DNA from: Elusimicrobiota bacterium
Lineage (GTDB): Bacteria > Elusimicrobiota > Elusimicrobia > UBA1565 > UBA9628
Length of the DNA stretch: 8,993 nt
Direction of reading: 5' to 3'
Assembly: GCA_028717525.1 (NCBI GenBank)
Contig: JAQUNT010000062.1
Coordinates: 1 to 8,993 of the forward strand
Under the pieces are notes generated by a model. It searched no databases, had not been told where the DNA came from, and saw only the letters and a program-made list of their open reading frames with translations. Below are positions 1 through 6,015 of this stretch, one piece after another; the stretch's first letter is position 1; every line of letters starts with the position of its first letter. The position numbers and the translations under genes are program-made.

Positions 1-1182
1 ATCCTGCAGTGGTGCCACGACCGCGGCGTGCTCTACGTCAACACCTCCACCGAGCTCTGGGACCCCTACGCCGGCGCGGCCAACAAGCCCCCGCAGGAGC
101 GCACCCTCTACTGGCGCCACATGGACATCCGCCGCATGACGGCCAAGTGGGACCGCCCCGGCCCCACCGCGGTGATCGAGCACGGCGCCAACCCGGGGCT
201 CATCTCGCATTTCACCAAGCAGGGCCTGCTGGACATCGCCAAGGCCGCGCTGTCCGAGCGCAAGTTCACGGGCCGCAAGGCCGAGGTCGTCCGCCAGCTG
301 GCCAAGGACCAGGCCTTCAACCACCTGGCCAGGGAGCTCGGCGTCAAGGTCATCCACGTCAGCGAGCGCGACACGCAGATCTCCGACCGGCCCAAGGAGG
401 TCGGCGAGTTCGTCAACACCTGGAGCGTGGAGGGCTTCCGCGAGGAGGGCATCACCACGTCCGAGATGGGCTGGGGCACGCACGAGAAGGAGCTGCCGCC
501 CCTGGCCTACCAGCACAAGGAGGGGCCCAAGAACCAGATCTGCCTGGCGCGCATGGGCATGAACACCTGGGTCTGCTCCTGGGTGCCGGACTACTGCATC
601 CACGGCATGATCATCCGCCACGGCGAGGCCTTCACCATCTCGGACAAGCTCACGGTCTGGAAGGACGGCAAGGCCGTCTACCGCCCGACGGTGCACTACG
701 CCTACTGCCCCAGCGACAACGCCATCATCTCCCTGCACGAGCTGCGCGGCGACGATTACCAGCTGCAGCCCAAGATCCGCATCATGAACGACGAGATCAT
801 CAAGGGCGAGGACATCCTGGGCGCGCTCATCATGGGCCACCCCTACAACTCCTGGTGGACCGGCAGCGACCTCTCCATCGAGGAGTCCCGGCGCCTGGTC
901 CCGCACCAGAACGCGACGACGATGCAGGTGGCCATCTCGGTCGTGGCGGCCTCCATGTGGATGATGCAGAACCCGGAGCGCGGCGTCTGCGTGCCCGACG
1001 ACCTGCCCCACGAGTTCGTGCTCAAGGTGGCCAAGCCCTACCTGGGCAAGTTCGTCTCCCGGCGCTCGGACTGGACGCCCCTGAAGCACTACACCAACGC
1101 CTTCAAGGGCTTCAACAACCCGGCCGTGGACCGCAAGGACCCCTGGCAGTTCAAGAACTTCCTCATCACGGACGGAGACTGA
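1..1182 (+). CDS. hss: Homospermidine synthase (5'-truncated by the window edge)
   Basis: The reading frame is open from base 1 to the TGA at 1180-1182, giving 393 residues with no start in the window. Bacterial homospermidine synthases are about 480 residues, so roughly the first 85 residues (the start of the NAD-binding Rossmann domain) are missing. The ATG at 28 is internal, because family-like sequence (ILQWCHDRGVLYVNTSTELW) runs through it. Known reaction: NAD-dependent joining of two putrescines to homospermidine with release of ammonia, in the cytoplasm. The fragment has the family's HGANPG loop (residues 61-66 of the fragment), the SERDTQ segment (121-126) and NTWSVEG (139-145). As I recall the Blastochloris viridis enzyme, Glu122 and Trp141 here match its active-site Glu210 and cation-pi Trp229, but no alignment was run. 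Carboxynorspermidine dehydrogenase is a related, less likely alternative. The decarboxylase 3 nt downstream would supply putrescine, which supports the call. Confidence 0.88.
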   Translation: MLQWCHDRGVLYVNTSTELWDPYAGAANKPPQERTLYWRHMDIRRMTAKWDRPGPTAVIEHGANPGLISHFTKQGLLDIAKAALSERKFTGRKAEVVRQLAKDQAFNHLARELGVKVIHVSERDTQISDRPKEVGEFVNTWSVEGFREEGITTSEMGWGTHEKELPPLAYQHKEGPKNQICLARMGMNTWVCSWVPDYCIHGMIIRHGEAFTISDKLTVWKDGKAVYRPTVHYAYCPSDNAIISLHELRGDDYQLQPKIRIMNDEIIKGEDILGALIMGHPYNSWWTGSDLSIEESRRLVPHQNATTMQVAISVVAASMWMMQNPERGVCVPDDLPHEFVLKVAKPYLGKFVSRRSDWTPLKHYTNAFKGFNNPAVDRKDPWQFKNFLITDGD

Positions 1183-1185
1183 GCC

Positions 1186-2328
1186 ATGATCCCGCTCAAG
1201 CAGCTGGAGAAGCTGGCCGCCCGGCACGGCACCCCCATCTTCGTGGTGGACCACGAGGAGATCCGGCGCAACTACGCCATGTTCAAGAGGTACCTGCCGC
1301 GCGTGCAGGCCTACTACGCGGTCAAGGCCGAGCCCCTGCCCGAGATCGTGGAGACCCTCTACAAGGCGGGCGCCAGCTTCGACGTGGCCTCCATGCCCGA
1401 GTTCCGCATCGTCTACGAGAACATCAAGCGCATGCCGGCCCAGAAGCGCCAGGCCTGGATCTGGGACAAGATCATCTACGCCAACCCCATCAAGGCCAAC
1501 GCCACCTTGCGCGAGCTCGACCGCTACAAGCCGCTGGTGACCTACGACAACATCGAGGAGATCCGCAAGATCAGGAAGTACGCGCCCCACGCCGGCCTGG
1601 CCCTGCGCATCCGGGTGCCCAACACCGGCGCCATGGTGGAGCTCTCCTCCAAGTTCGGGGCCGCCCCGGGCGAGGCCGTTGACCTCATCCTGGCCGCGGC
1701 CAAGGCGGGGCTGGGCGTGGAGGGCCTGAGCTTCCACGTGGGCTCCCAGACCACCAACTTCGAGAACTTCGTGCAGGCCATCAACCTGGCCGCGGACATC
1801 TTCAAGGAGGCCCGCGACCGCGGCTACGCCCAGATGAACGTGCTCGACATCGGCGGCGGCTTCCCGGCGCCCTACGACGAGACGGTCAAGCCCTTCAAGG
1901 AGCTGGCCACCAAGATCAACGCGGAGCTCGACCGGCTCTTCCCGCGCGACATCGAGATCCTGGCCGAGCCGGGCCGCTTCATGATCGCCACGGCCGCCAC
2001 CTCGGTGGTGACCATCCTGGGCCGGGCCGTGCGCGACGGCAAGGTCTGCTACTACGTGGACGACGGGGTCTACCACACCTACTCGGGCATCATCTTCGAC
2101 CACTGCCACTACCACATGAAGTCCTTCCGCAAGGGGCGTGAGCAGATCTGCGGCGTGTTCGGCCCGACCTGCGACGCGCTCGACGTCATCTCCATGTCGG
2201 AGAGCCTGCCCGCGGACCTGGAGCTGGGCGAGCTGCTCTACAGCCCGAAGATCGGGGCCTACAGCCACGCCTCGTCCACCCACTTCAACGGCTTCCCGCC
2301 CGCGAAGGTGGTGCACGTCAACCGCTAG
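1186..2328 (+). CDS. PLP-dependent ornithine (ornithine/lysine) decarboxylase, alanine-racemase fold
   Basis: This 380-residue protein matches the group IV (fold type III) decarboxylase family in length and motifs. Visible motifs: the PLP Schiff-base lysine Lys47 in YYAVKAEP; His184 in FHVGSQ, which stacks on PLP; the glycine loop DIGGGFP (221-227) and EPGRF (261-265), which bind the phosphate; and GPTCDALD (326-333) with the Cys329-Asp330 pair donated across the dimer. Asp at 330, rather than the Glu of diaminopimelate decarboxylases (CES), points to ornithine or lysine as substrate. The expected reaction is L-ornithine to putrescine plus CO2, feeding the homospermidine synthase upstream. 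The start ATG follows GGAG at 1174-1177 with an 8-nt spacer, inside the end of the upstream gene, so the two are almost certainly co-translated. Ornithine versus lysine preference cannot be settled by reading. Confidence 0.9.
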   Translation: MIPLKQLEKLAARHGTPIFVVDHEEIRRNYAMFKRYLPRVQAYYAVKAEPLPEIVETLYKAGASFDVASMPEFRIVYENIKRMPAQKRQAWIWDKIIYANPIKANATLRELDRYKPLVTYDNIEEIRKIRKYAPHAGLALRIRVPNTGAMVELSSKFGAAPGEAVDLILAAAKAGLGVEGLSFHVGSQTTNFENFVQAINLAADIFKEARDRGYAQMNVLDIGGGFPAPYDETVKPFKELATKINAELDRLFPRDIEILAEPGRFMIATAATSVVTILGRAVRDGKVCYYVDDGVYHTYSGIIFDHCHYHMKSFRKGREQICGVFGPTCDALDVISMSESLPADLELGELLYSPKIGAYSHASSTHFNGFPPAKVVHVNR

Positions 2329-2787
2329 TTGCGCTATCTGATAGGGGTCGGGACCTACGCGGCCTTCGACGACTCCATCGGCCTGCGCCTCATCGAGCAC
2401 ATCGCGGAGCGCGGCCTGGAGAAGGGCTTCCGGGCCATCGACCTCTCGGGCAACACCATCAACCTGCTCGACTACCTGGAGCCGGCCACGGAGCACATCC
2501 TCATCGTGGACAGCGCCAGGATCGGGCGCCGGCCGGGCGAATTCGAGTTCTTCAAGCCGGAGGATGTCGAGAGCAAGAAGGAGCTCTCCGGGCTGAGCAC
2601 GCACGAGGGCGACCTGCTCAAGACCCTGGAGTTCGCCCGGGCCATGAAGCGTCACATCCCGCCCATCACTTTGATGGGGATCCAGCCCGAGGTCATCAAG
2701 AACGAGATGGGGCTCTCGCCGGCCCTGACCGCGCGCCTTGCCGAGTACGCGGAGGCCGCGGTGCGCCGCTGCCTCGGCCCGGCCTGA
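2329..2787 (+). CDS. [NiFe]-hydrogenase maturation protease (HyaD/HybD/HycI-like, peptidase M52)
   Basis: This 152-residue protein has the usual length for nickel-dependent endopeptidases that remove the C-terminal tail of the hydrogenase large subunit after nickel insertion. Sequence support: the N-terminal strand and loop MRYLIGVGT...FDDSIG; the three nickel-sensing ligand positions of HybD/HycI are occupied by Asp15, Asp61 (in ILIVDSA) and His92 (in STHEGDL); and LMGIQPE (115-121) is typical of the family. One oddity is Thr9 where the family usually has Asn in GxGN. The start is TTG: it is the only possible initiator before the conserved N-terminal strand, and it directly abuts the decarboxylase stop TAG at 2326-2328 in the same frame. 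There is no well-placed Shine-Dalgarno (AAGGTG at 2305-2310 is too far), so translation probably relies on reinitiation. No hydrogenase subunit gene lies in the window. Its place in a polyamine cluster is unexplained. Confidence 0.82.
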   Translation: MRYLIGVGTYAAFDDSIGLRLIEHIAERGLEKGFRAIDLSGNTINLLDYLEPATEHILIVDSARIGRRPGEFEFFKPEDVESKKELSGLSTHEGDLLKTLEFARAMKRHIPPITLMGIQPEVIKNEMGLSPALTARLAEYAEAAVRRCLGPA

Positions 2788-2802
2788 ATATAAGGAAGCG
2801 CG

Positions 2803-3741
2803 CTAGTCCCGCGGGGCCCGCCAGTCCAGCCGGAAGCCGCTCATGAGCGCGTCCAGGGCCGACTGCACCGGGGCGCTGGAGTGCGGGTGCCGGCTGCAGA
2901 GCAGCCACAGGTTCTCGCGGATGCCCAAGGAGCGCTCGTGGAGCTTGACCAGGCGGCCGCTGTCCAGGTAGCGCTGGATGGTGAAGGGGTCTAAAAAGCC
3001 CACGCCCTCCCCGCGCAGGGCCATGGTCAGGATGAGGTCCGGGTCCTCCACCTGGGCCTGGATGCAGGGGAAGACCCCGTTGCGGCGCAGGAAGTCCATG
3101 GCGTCCTTGTGCAGGGCGTTATCCTCGGCGCGCACCATGAGCGGGACCTCCTCCAGCATGCGCGGGAAGCTCCGGCCCCGGCTCTTGAGCGCGGGCGTGC
3201 AGACGAAGAAGTGCGGGATGCTCGCCACCAGGCGGGCGCGGAAGTCCGGGCCCAGGGCCCGGGAGAGGTCCACGTCGCAGAGCGCCAGGTCGAAGAGGCG
3301 CCGGCGCAGCTTGTCCTCCAGGCCCTCCGGCGTGCCCGAGGCCATCCTCACGATCATGCCCGGGTCGCGCGCCTTGACGGCCCCGGCCACGGCCAGGACC
3401 TTCTCGCGCGAGATGGAGCGGCAGAAGCCCAGGCGCAGGTAGCGCGCGGCCGCCGCGTCGCCGCCGCGCAGGCGGCCGGCCAGCTCCTCGGCCTGGCCGA
3501 AGATGCGCTCGCAGTACTCGAAGACCACCCGCCCCTCCGCGTTGGGGGCCACCCCGCGCCGGGAGCGCAGCAACAGGCGGCGGCCCACGGAGCGCTCCAG
3601 CTGCTGGAGCTGCTGGCTCAAGGTGGACTGGTTGAGCAGGAGCTGGCGCGTGGCCGCGGTGATGCTGCCCGCCTTGGCGATGATCCAGAAATAGTAGAGC
3701 TGGTTGAAGTTGAAAGGTAGCATCGACATAACCGATAGCAT
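2803..3741 (-). CDS. LysR-family transcriptional regulator, NhaR-like
   Basis: This is a 312-residue cytoplasmic DNA-binding regulator read from the longest start. The N-terminal winged helix-turn-helix spans about residues 12-72: FNQLYYFWIIAKAGSITAAT, then QSTLSQQLQQLERSVGRRLL and the wing RRGVAPNAEG. The LYYFW opening is characteristic of NhaR rather than of general LysR proteins. About residues 98-300 form the periplasmic-binding-protein-like effector domain, whose ligand is not readable. Start choice is uncertain: ATGs at 3741, 3729 and 3723 are in frame and none has a clear Shine-Dalgarno. As I recall E. coli NhaR, its start lines up with 3729. The first ATG also lies inside a candidate -10 box, so 3729 or 3723 is more likely. 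The gene is divergent from the acetate-kinase-like operon, its most likely target along with itself, and convergent with the protease gene only 15 nt away. Sodium sensing as in E. coli NhaR cannot be assumed. Confidence 0.85.
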   Translation of the reverse strand: MLSVMSMLPFNFNQLYYFWIIAKAGSITAATRQLLLNQSTLSQQLQQLERSVGRRLLLRSRRGVAPNAEGRVVFEYCERIFGQAEELAGRLRGGDAAAARYLRLGFCRSISREKVLAVAGAVKARDPGMIVRMASGTPEGLEDKLRRRLFDLALCDVDLSRALGPDFRARLVASIPHFFVCTPALKSRGRSFPRMLEEVPLMVRAEDNALHKDAMDFLRRNGVFPCIQAQVEDPDLILTMALRGEGVGFLDPFTIQRYLDSGRLVKLHERSLGIRENLWLLCSRHPHSSAPVQSALDALMSGFRLDWRAPRD

Positions 3742-3765
3742 ATATCATAAATATCGTGTTTACAA
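3737..3765 (-). promoter_or_regulatory. Candidate promoter for the LysR regulator gene
   Basis: On the minus strand, TTGTAA (complement of 3760-3765) and TATGCT (complement of 3737-3742) are 17 bp apart, each matching the consensus at four of six bases. The -10 box overlaps the first possible ATG of the regulator, which would favour a downstream start. It overlaps the plus-strand promoter candidate, so bound RNA polymerases would compete. Confidence 0.3.
3740..3754. promoter_or_regulatory. Possible LysR-type operator (imperfect T-N11-A palindrome)
   Basis: ATATATCATAAATAT is an imperfect inverted repeat with ATATnT/AnATAT arms. It fits the loose T-N11-A consensus of LysR-family sites (T at 3741, A at 3753). 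It lies in the AT-rich gap between the regulator and the operon it faces, where autoregulatory LysR sites are usually found. Low-complexity AT sequence readily gives such matches, so this is only a candidate. Confidence 0.3.
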
Positions 3766-3787
3766 ATATGTGGTCATGAGCTATCCT
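3759..3787 (+). promoter_or_regulatory. Candidate sigma70-type promoter for the acetate-kinase-like operon
   Basis: TTTACA (3759-3764) and TATCCT (3782-3787) are separated by 17 bp. They resemble -35 and -10 hexamers at ideal spacing in a locally AT-rich stretch of an otherwise GC-rich window. Transcription from here would begin near 3794, right at the Shine-Dalgarno, giving a very short leader. Confidence is moderate because that leader is unusually short. Confidence 0.4.
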
Positions 3788-3793
3788 GTTGGC

Positions 3794-3800
3794 AAGGAGG
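3794..3800 (+). promoter_or_regulatory. Ribosome binding site that fixes the start at 3806
   Basis: AAGGAGG, a near-perfect Shine-Dalgarno, sits 5 nt before the ATG at 3806. In-frame upstream ATGs at 3704 and 3776 have no such signal and would place the promoter region inside the coding sequence. The 3806 start also puts the conserved N-terminal NCGSSS motif at residue 13, close to its place in acetate kinases. Confidence 0.85.
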
Positions 3801-3805
3801 ACGCG

Positions 3806-5041
3806 ATGAAAAAACCGGGAGCCGTGAACATGCTGGTCTTCAACTGCGGCAGCTCGTCTTTGACCTTCAAGGCTTTCGCCGCCGGCTCCGAGTCGGACGC
3901 CCAGCCCATATTCTCCGGCAAGGCCCACCGGGTCGGGGTCAAGGGCAGCGCGCCCTCCTTCCTGGAGTACCACGCCGGGGAGCGCAGCGACCGGGTCGAG
4001 ACCCCCCTGGACGACCACGGCCAAGCCGCGGAGCTGGCCGTGTCCAAGCTGGCCGAGTGGGGCCTGACCGTGGACATCGTGGGCCACCGCTGGGGCCACG
4101 GGGGCGGCCGCTTCAAGACCGCCTGGGTGGACGCCGGCTTCATGAAGACCCTGCGCGAGCTCATCCCGCTCATGCCCATCCACCACCCGGCCATGTTCAG
4201 CGTGATCCGGCGCTGCCGCAGGCTCCTGCCGCAGACCCCGCAGTTCGTGACCACGGACGGCAGCTTCCACGCCACCCTGCCGCCCCACGCCTACACCTAC
4301 GCCTTGCCCAAGGACGTGGTGCGCCGCTGCGGCTTCCGCAAGTTCGGCTTCCACGGGCTGTCCTACCAGTACGTGGTCAAGGCCGCCTGCGCGCGCCTGG
4401 GCCTGGAGCCGAAGGGGACCCGCATCGTGGCCTGCCACCTGGGCACGGGCGGCTCCAGCGTGGCCGCGGTCAAGGACGGCCGCTCCTGCGACACCTCCAT
4501 GGGCTACACCGGCCTGCCCGGGCTGGTGATGAGCACGCGGTGCGGGGACGTGGACCCCCTGCTGGCCACCTACCTCATGGGCGTCTACGGCGAGCGCGCC
4601 GACGACCTGGTGGACCTCCTCAACAAGCGCTCGGGCCTGCTGGGGGTGTCGGGCTTCTCCAGCGACATCCGCGACCTCATCCCGCGCCTGGACCAGGACC
4701 CCAAGGCCCGGCTCGCTTTCGACATGTACGTGCACCGGCTCAAGAAGTACATCGGCGCGTACGCGGCCGCCCTGGGCGGCCTCGACGTCCTGATCTTCAC
4801 GGACGACATCGGCCTGCGCAACTGGCTGCTGCGCCGGGAGGTCTGCCGGGGCCTGGACTGGTGCGGGGTGCGGCTCGACGCGGAGGCCAACCAACGGGCC
4901 GTGGGGGACTCTTTCGCGGTGCTGAGCCGGCCGGGGGAGCGGGTCAAGGTCCTGGCCGTGCCCACGCAGGAGGAGCTGGTCATCTGCTGGGAGGGGCTGA
5001 GGCTCCTGGGGGGGAAAGATGCGCCTCTTCTTCGACGCTGA
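3806..5041 (+). CDS. Divergent acetate-kinase-family (acetokinase, ASKHA fold) enzyme with altered nucleotide site
   Basis: At 411 residues this is full length for acetate kinase (about 400). Family motifs in order: NCGSSS (13-18), GHRWGHGG (93-100), PIHHP (124-128), TDGSFHATLP (150-159), GFHGLS (181-186), CHLGTGGS (210-217), GDVDP (247-251), KYIGAY (314-319), PTQEELVI (386-393). By correspondence with Methanosarcina thermophila AckA, Asn13, Arg95, His126, Asp151, His183, His211, Arg245 and Glu389 stand for Asn7, Arg91, His123, Asp148, His180, His208, Arg241 and Glu384, so phosphoryl-transfer chemistry looks possible. Departures: the adenosine motif usually reading GGIGEN is DDIGLRN (333-339), the CHLGNG Asn is Thr214, and HGTSH has become HGLSY. 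The acyl substrate and phosphoryl donor may therefore differ from acetate and ATP. There is no phosphotransacetylase nearby. Its stop overlaps the next start by 23 nt, indicating coupled translation. A housekeeping acetate kinase is the default alternative, which I think unlikely. Confidence 0.83.
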   Translation: MKKPGAVNMLVFNCGSSSLTFKAFAAGSESDAQPIFSGKAHRVGVKGSAPSFLEYHAGERSDRVETPLDDHGQAAELAVSKLAEWGLTVDIVGHRWGHGGGRFKTAWVDAGFMKTLRELIPLMPIHHPAMFSVIRRCRRLLPQTPQFVTTDGSFHATLPPHAYTYALPKDVVRRCGFRKFGFHGLSYQYVVKAACARLGLEPKGTRIVACHLGTGGSSVAAVKDGRSCDTSMGYTGLPGLVMSTRCGDVDPLLATYLMGVYGERADDLVDLLNKRSGLLGVSGFSSDIRDLIPRLDQDPKARLAFDMYVHRLKKYIGAYAAALGGLDVLIFTDDIGLRNWLLRREVCRGLDWCGVRLDAEANQRAVGDSFAVLSRPGERVKVLAVPTQEELVICWEGLRLLGGKDAPLLRR

Positions 5042-6014
5042 GCCGCCGGTCGTGCTCTGGTGCGAGGAGTCGGCCGCGGGCCGCCGTTGCGGCCGGTTCC
5101 GGCCCGAGGCCGCGGACTCCGTCCTGGCTCGCCTCCTGCGCCGCGGCGGGCCGGAGTCGCTGAGCTACCGTCTGCGCCACGGCGGACAGGGCCTGCGCGA
5201 ACCGGTCAGCCGCGCGACCCCGGAGGCGCTGGCCGCGGCCGAGGCGGCGGTGCGCTACGCGCCCGAGTCCAACGGACTCATCATGGGCCTGCTGCGCCGC
5301 CTGCTGCGGCGCCTGCCCGACGCCGAGCACCTCATCCTCTGCGACACGGCCCTGTTCTGGGGCCTGCCCCCGGCCGCGAGCCTCTACGCGGTGCCCGCGG
5401 AGCTGGGCCGCCGGGGCGTGCGGCGCTACGGCGGCGACGGCCTGCTGCACCAGTGGGCCGCCCTGCGGGCCGCGGAGATCTTCGGGCCGGGGGCGCGCCG
5501 GGTGGTCTCCGTGCGCCTGGCGGACCGCACCAACGCCGCGGCCCTGGACTCCGGCCGGCCCGTGGACACCACCGTGGGCTTCACCCCGGTGGAGGGACTG
5601 CTCTCGGACACCTGCTGCGGGGACATCGACTCCTCCGTGGTCTTCGAGCTGCAGTCCTCGGGCCTGGCCTTGAGCGAGATCAACGAGCTGCTCTCCGCGC
5701 GCAGCGGCTTCCGGGCCCTGGTGGGGCGGCCCTGCGGGTTCACGGAGCTGCTGCGCGCGACCGGCGCGGGCGCGTCTTTGGCCCGGCGCATGCTGCGCTA
5801 CGAGCTGGTCAAGACCGTGGGCGCCTTCGCCGCCTTGCTGGGAGGCGTGGACGCTCTGATGTTCTCCACCGCGGACCCGGCCGCGGCCGGCCCCTTCATC
5901 CGGGCCGTGTGCCGGGGCCTGGCCTGCCTGGGCCGGGCCCGGGCGCAGGCCCAGGACGACGATATCTGGCGGGTGATGTCGGACTTGAGCCGCAACGTCG
6001 CAAAGGAGGTCTGA
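5019..6014 (+). CDS. Degenerate acetate-kinase paralogue, probably non-catalytic
   Basis: This 331-residue protein is a shortened acetate-kinase homologue. Recognisable segments, with the usual form in brackets: YRLRHGG 50-56 (GHRxVHGG), CDTALFWGLPPAASLYAVP 108-126 (FDTAFHxTMPxxAYLYAxP), RRYGGDGLLH 135-144 (RRYGFHGTSH), VDTTVGFTPVEGLL 182-195, CCGDIDSSV 199-207 (TRSGDIDPAI), ELLSARSG 223-230 and KTVGAFAALLGGVDALMFS 265-283. Catalytic positions are lost: the NxGSSS phosphate loop is gone, His180 is Asp140, His208 is Arg166, Arg241 is Cys199, and the GGIGEN motif is absent. The Arg91 and Asp148 equivalents (Arg51, Asp109) remain. The frame is intact, so it is a maintained protein rather than a decaying gene. 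Start ATG 5019 lies inside the upstream gene (23-nt overlap) after GGGGAAAG. It is plausibly a heterodimer partner or regulator of the upstream kinase, like TsaB beside TsaD; that is inference. Confidence 0.78.
   Translation: MRLFFDAEPPVVLWCEESAAGRRCGRFRPEAADSVLARLLRRGGPESLSYRLRHGGQGLREPVSRATPEALAAAEAAVRYAPESNGLIMGLLRRLLRRLPDAEHLILCDTALFWGLPPAASLYAVPAELGRRGVRRYGGDGLLHQWAALRAAEIFGPGARRVVSVRLADRTNAAALDSGRPVDTTVGFTPVEGLLSDTCCGDIDSSVVFELQSSGLALSEINELLSARSGFRALVGRPCGFTELLRATGAGASLARRMLRYELVKTVGAFAALLGGVDALMFSTADPAAAGPFIRAVCRGLACLGRARAQAQDDDIWRVMSDLSRNVAKEV
6002..6010 (+). promoter_or_regulatory. Strong ribosome binding site for the FolE2-like gene
   Basis: AAAGGAGGT lies inside the last codons of the upstream gene, 5 nt before the ATG at 6016, one base past the TGA at 6012-6014. 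It fixes the start and shows that the T-fold gene is translated from the same transcript, probably at a higher rate than the pseudokinase, which has a weaker signal. Confidence 0.8.
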
Positions 6015-6015
6015 T

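Noticed and set aside
9..1682. Long plus-strand open frame (557 codons) across the homospermidine synthase and decarboxylase genes
   Set aside because: It is a +2-frame shadow, rich in Arg, Pro, Gly and His and without motifs, over two genes with clear family signatures. High GC removes stops in the other frames.
1186..2328. Diaminopimelate decarboxylase or carboxynorspermidine decarboxylase as the identity of the PLP enzyme
   Set aside because: The cross-dimer motif is GPTCDALD, the form of ornithine/lysine decarboxylases. Diaminopimelate decarboxylases have Glu after the Cys, and the homospermidine synthase neighbour fits putrescine supply.
3740..3770. Longer inverted repeat CATA...TATG as an operator in the divergent region
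   Set aside because: Only the outer four bases and isolated inner positions match, which is no better than expected in AT-rich sequence.
3704..3805. N-terminal extension of the acetate-kinase-like protein to ATG 3704 (or ATG 3776)
   Set aside because: Neither start has a Shine-Dalgarno. The extension is AT-rich non-family sequence over the promoter region, and AAGGAGG is placed ideally for ATG 3806.
3119..4894. 591-codon minus-strand open frame over the LysR gene, promoter region and acetate-kinase-like gene
   Set aside because: It is an antisense shadow with low-complexity Ala/Gly/Arg composition, and it runs through the divergent promoter region and two genes with recognised motifs.
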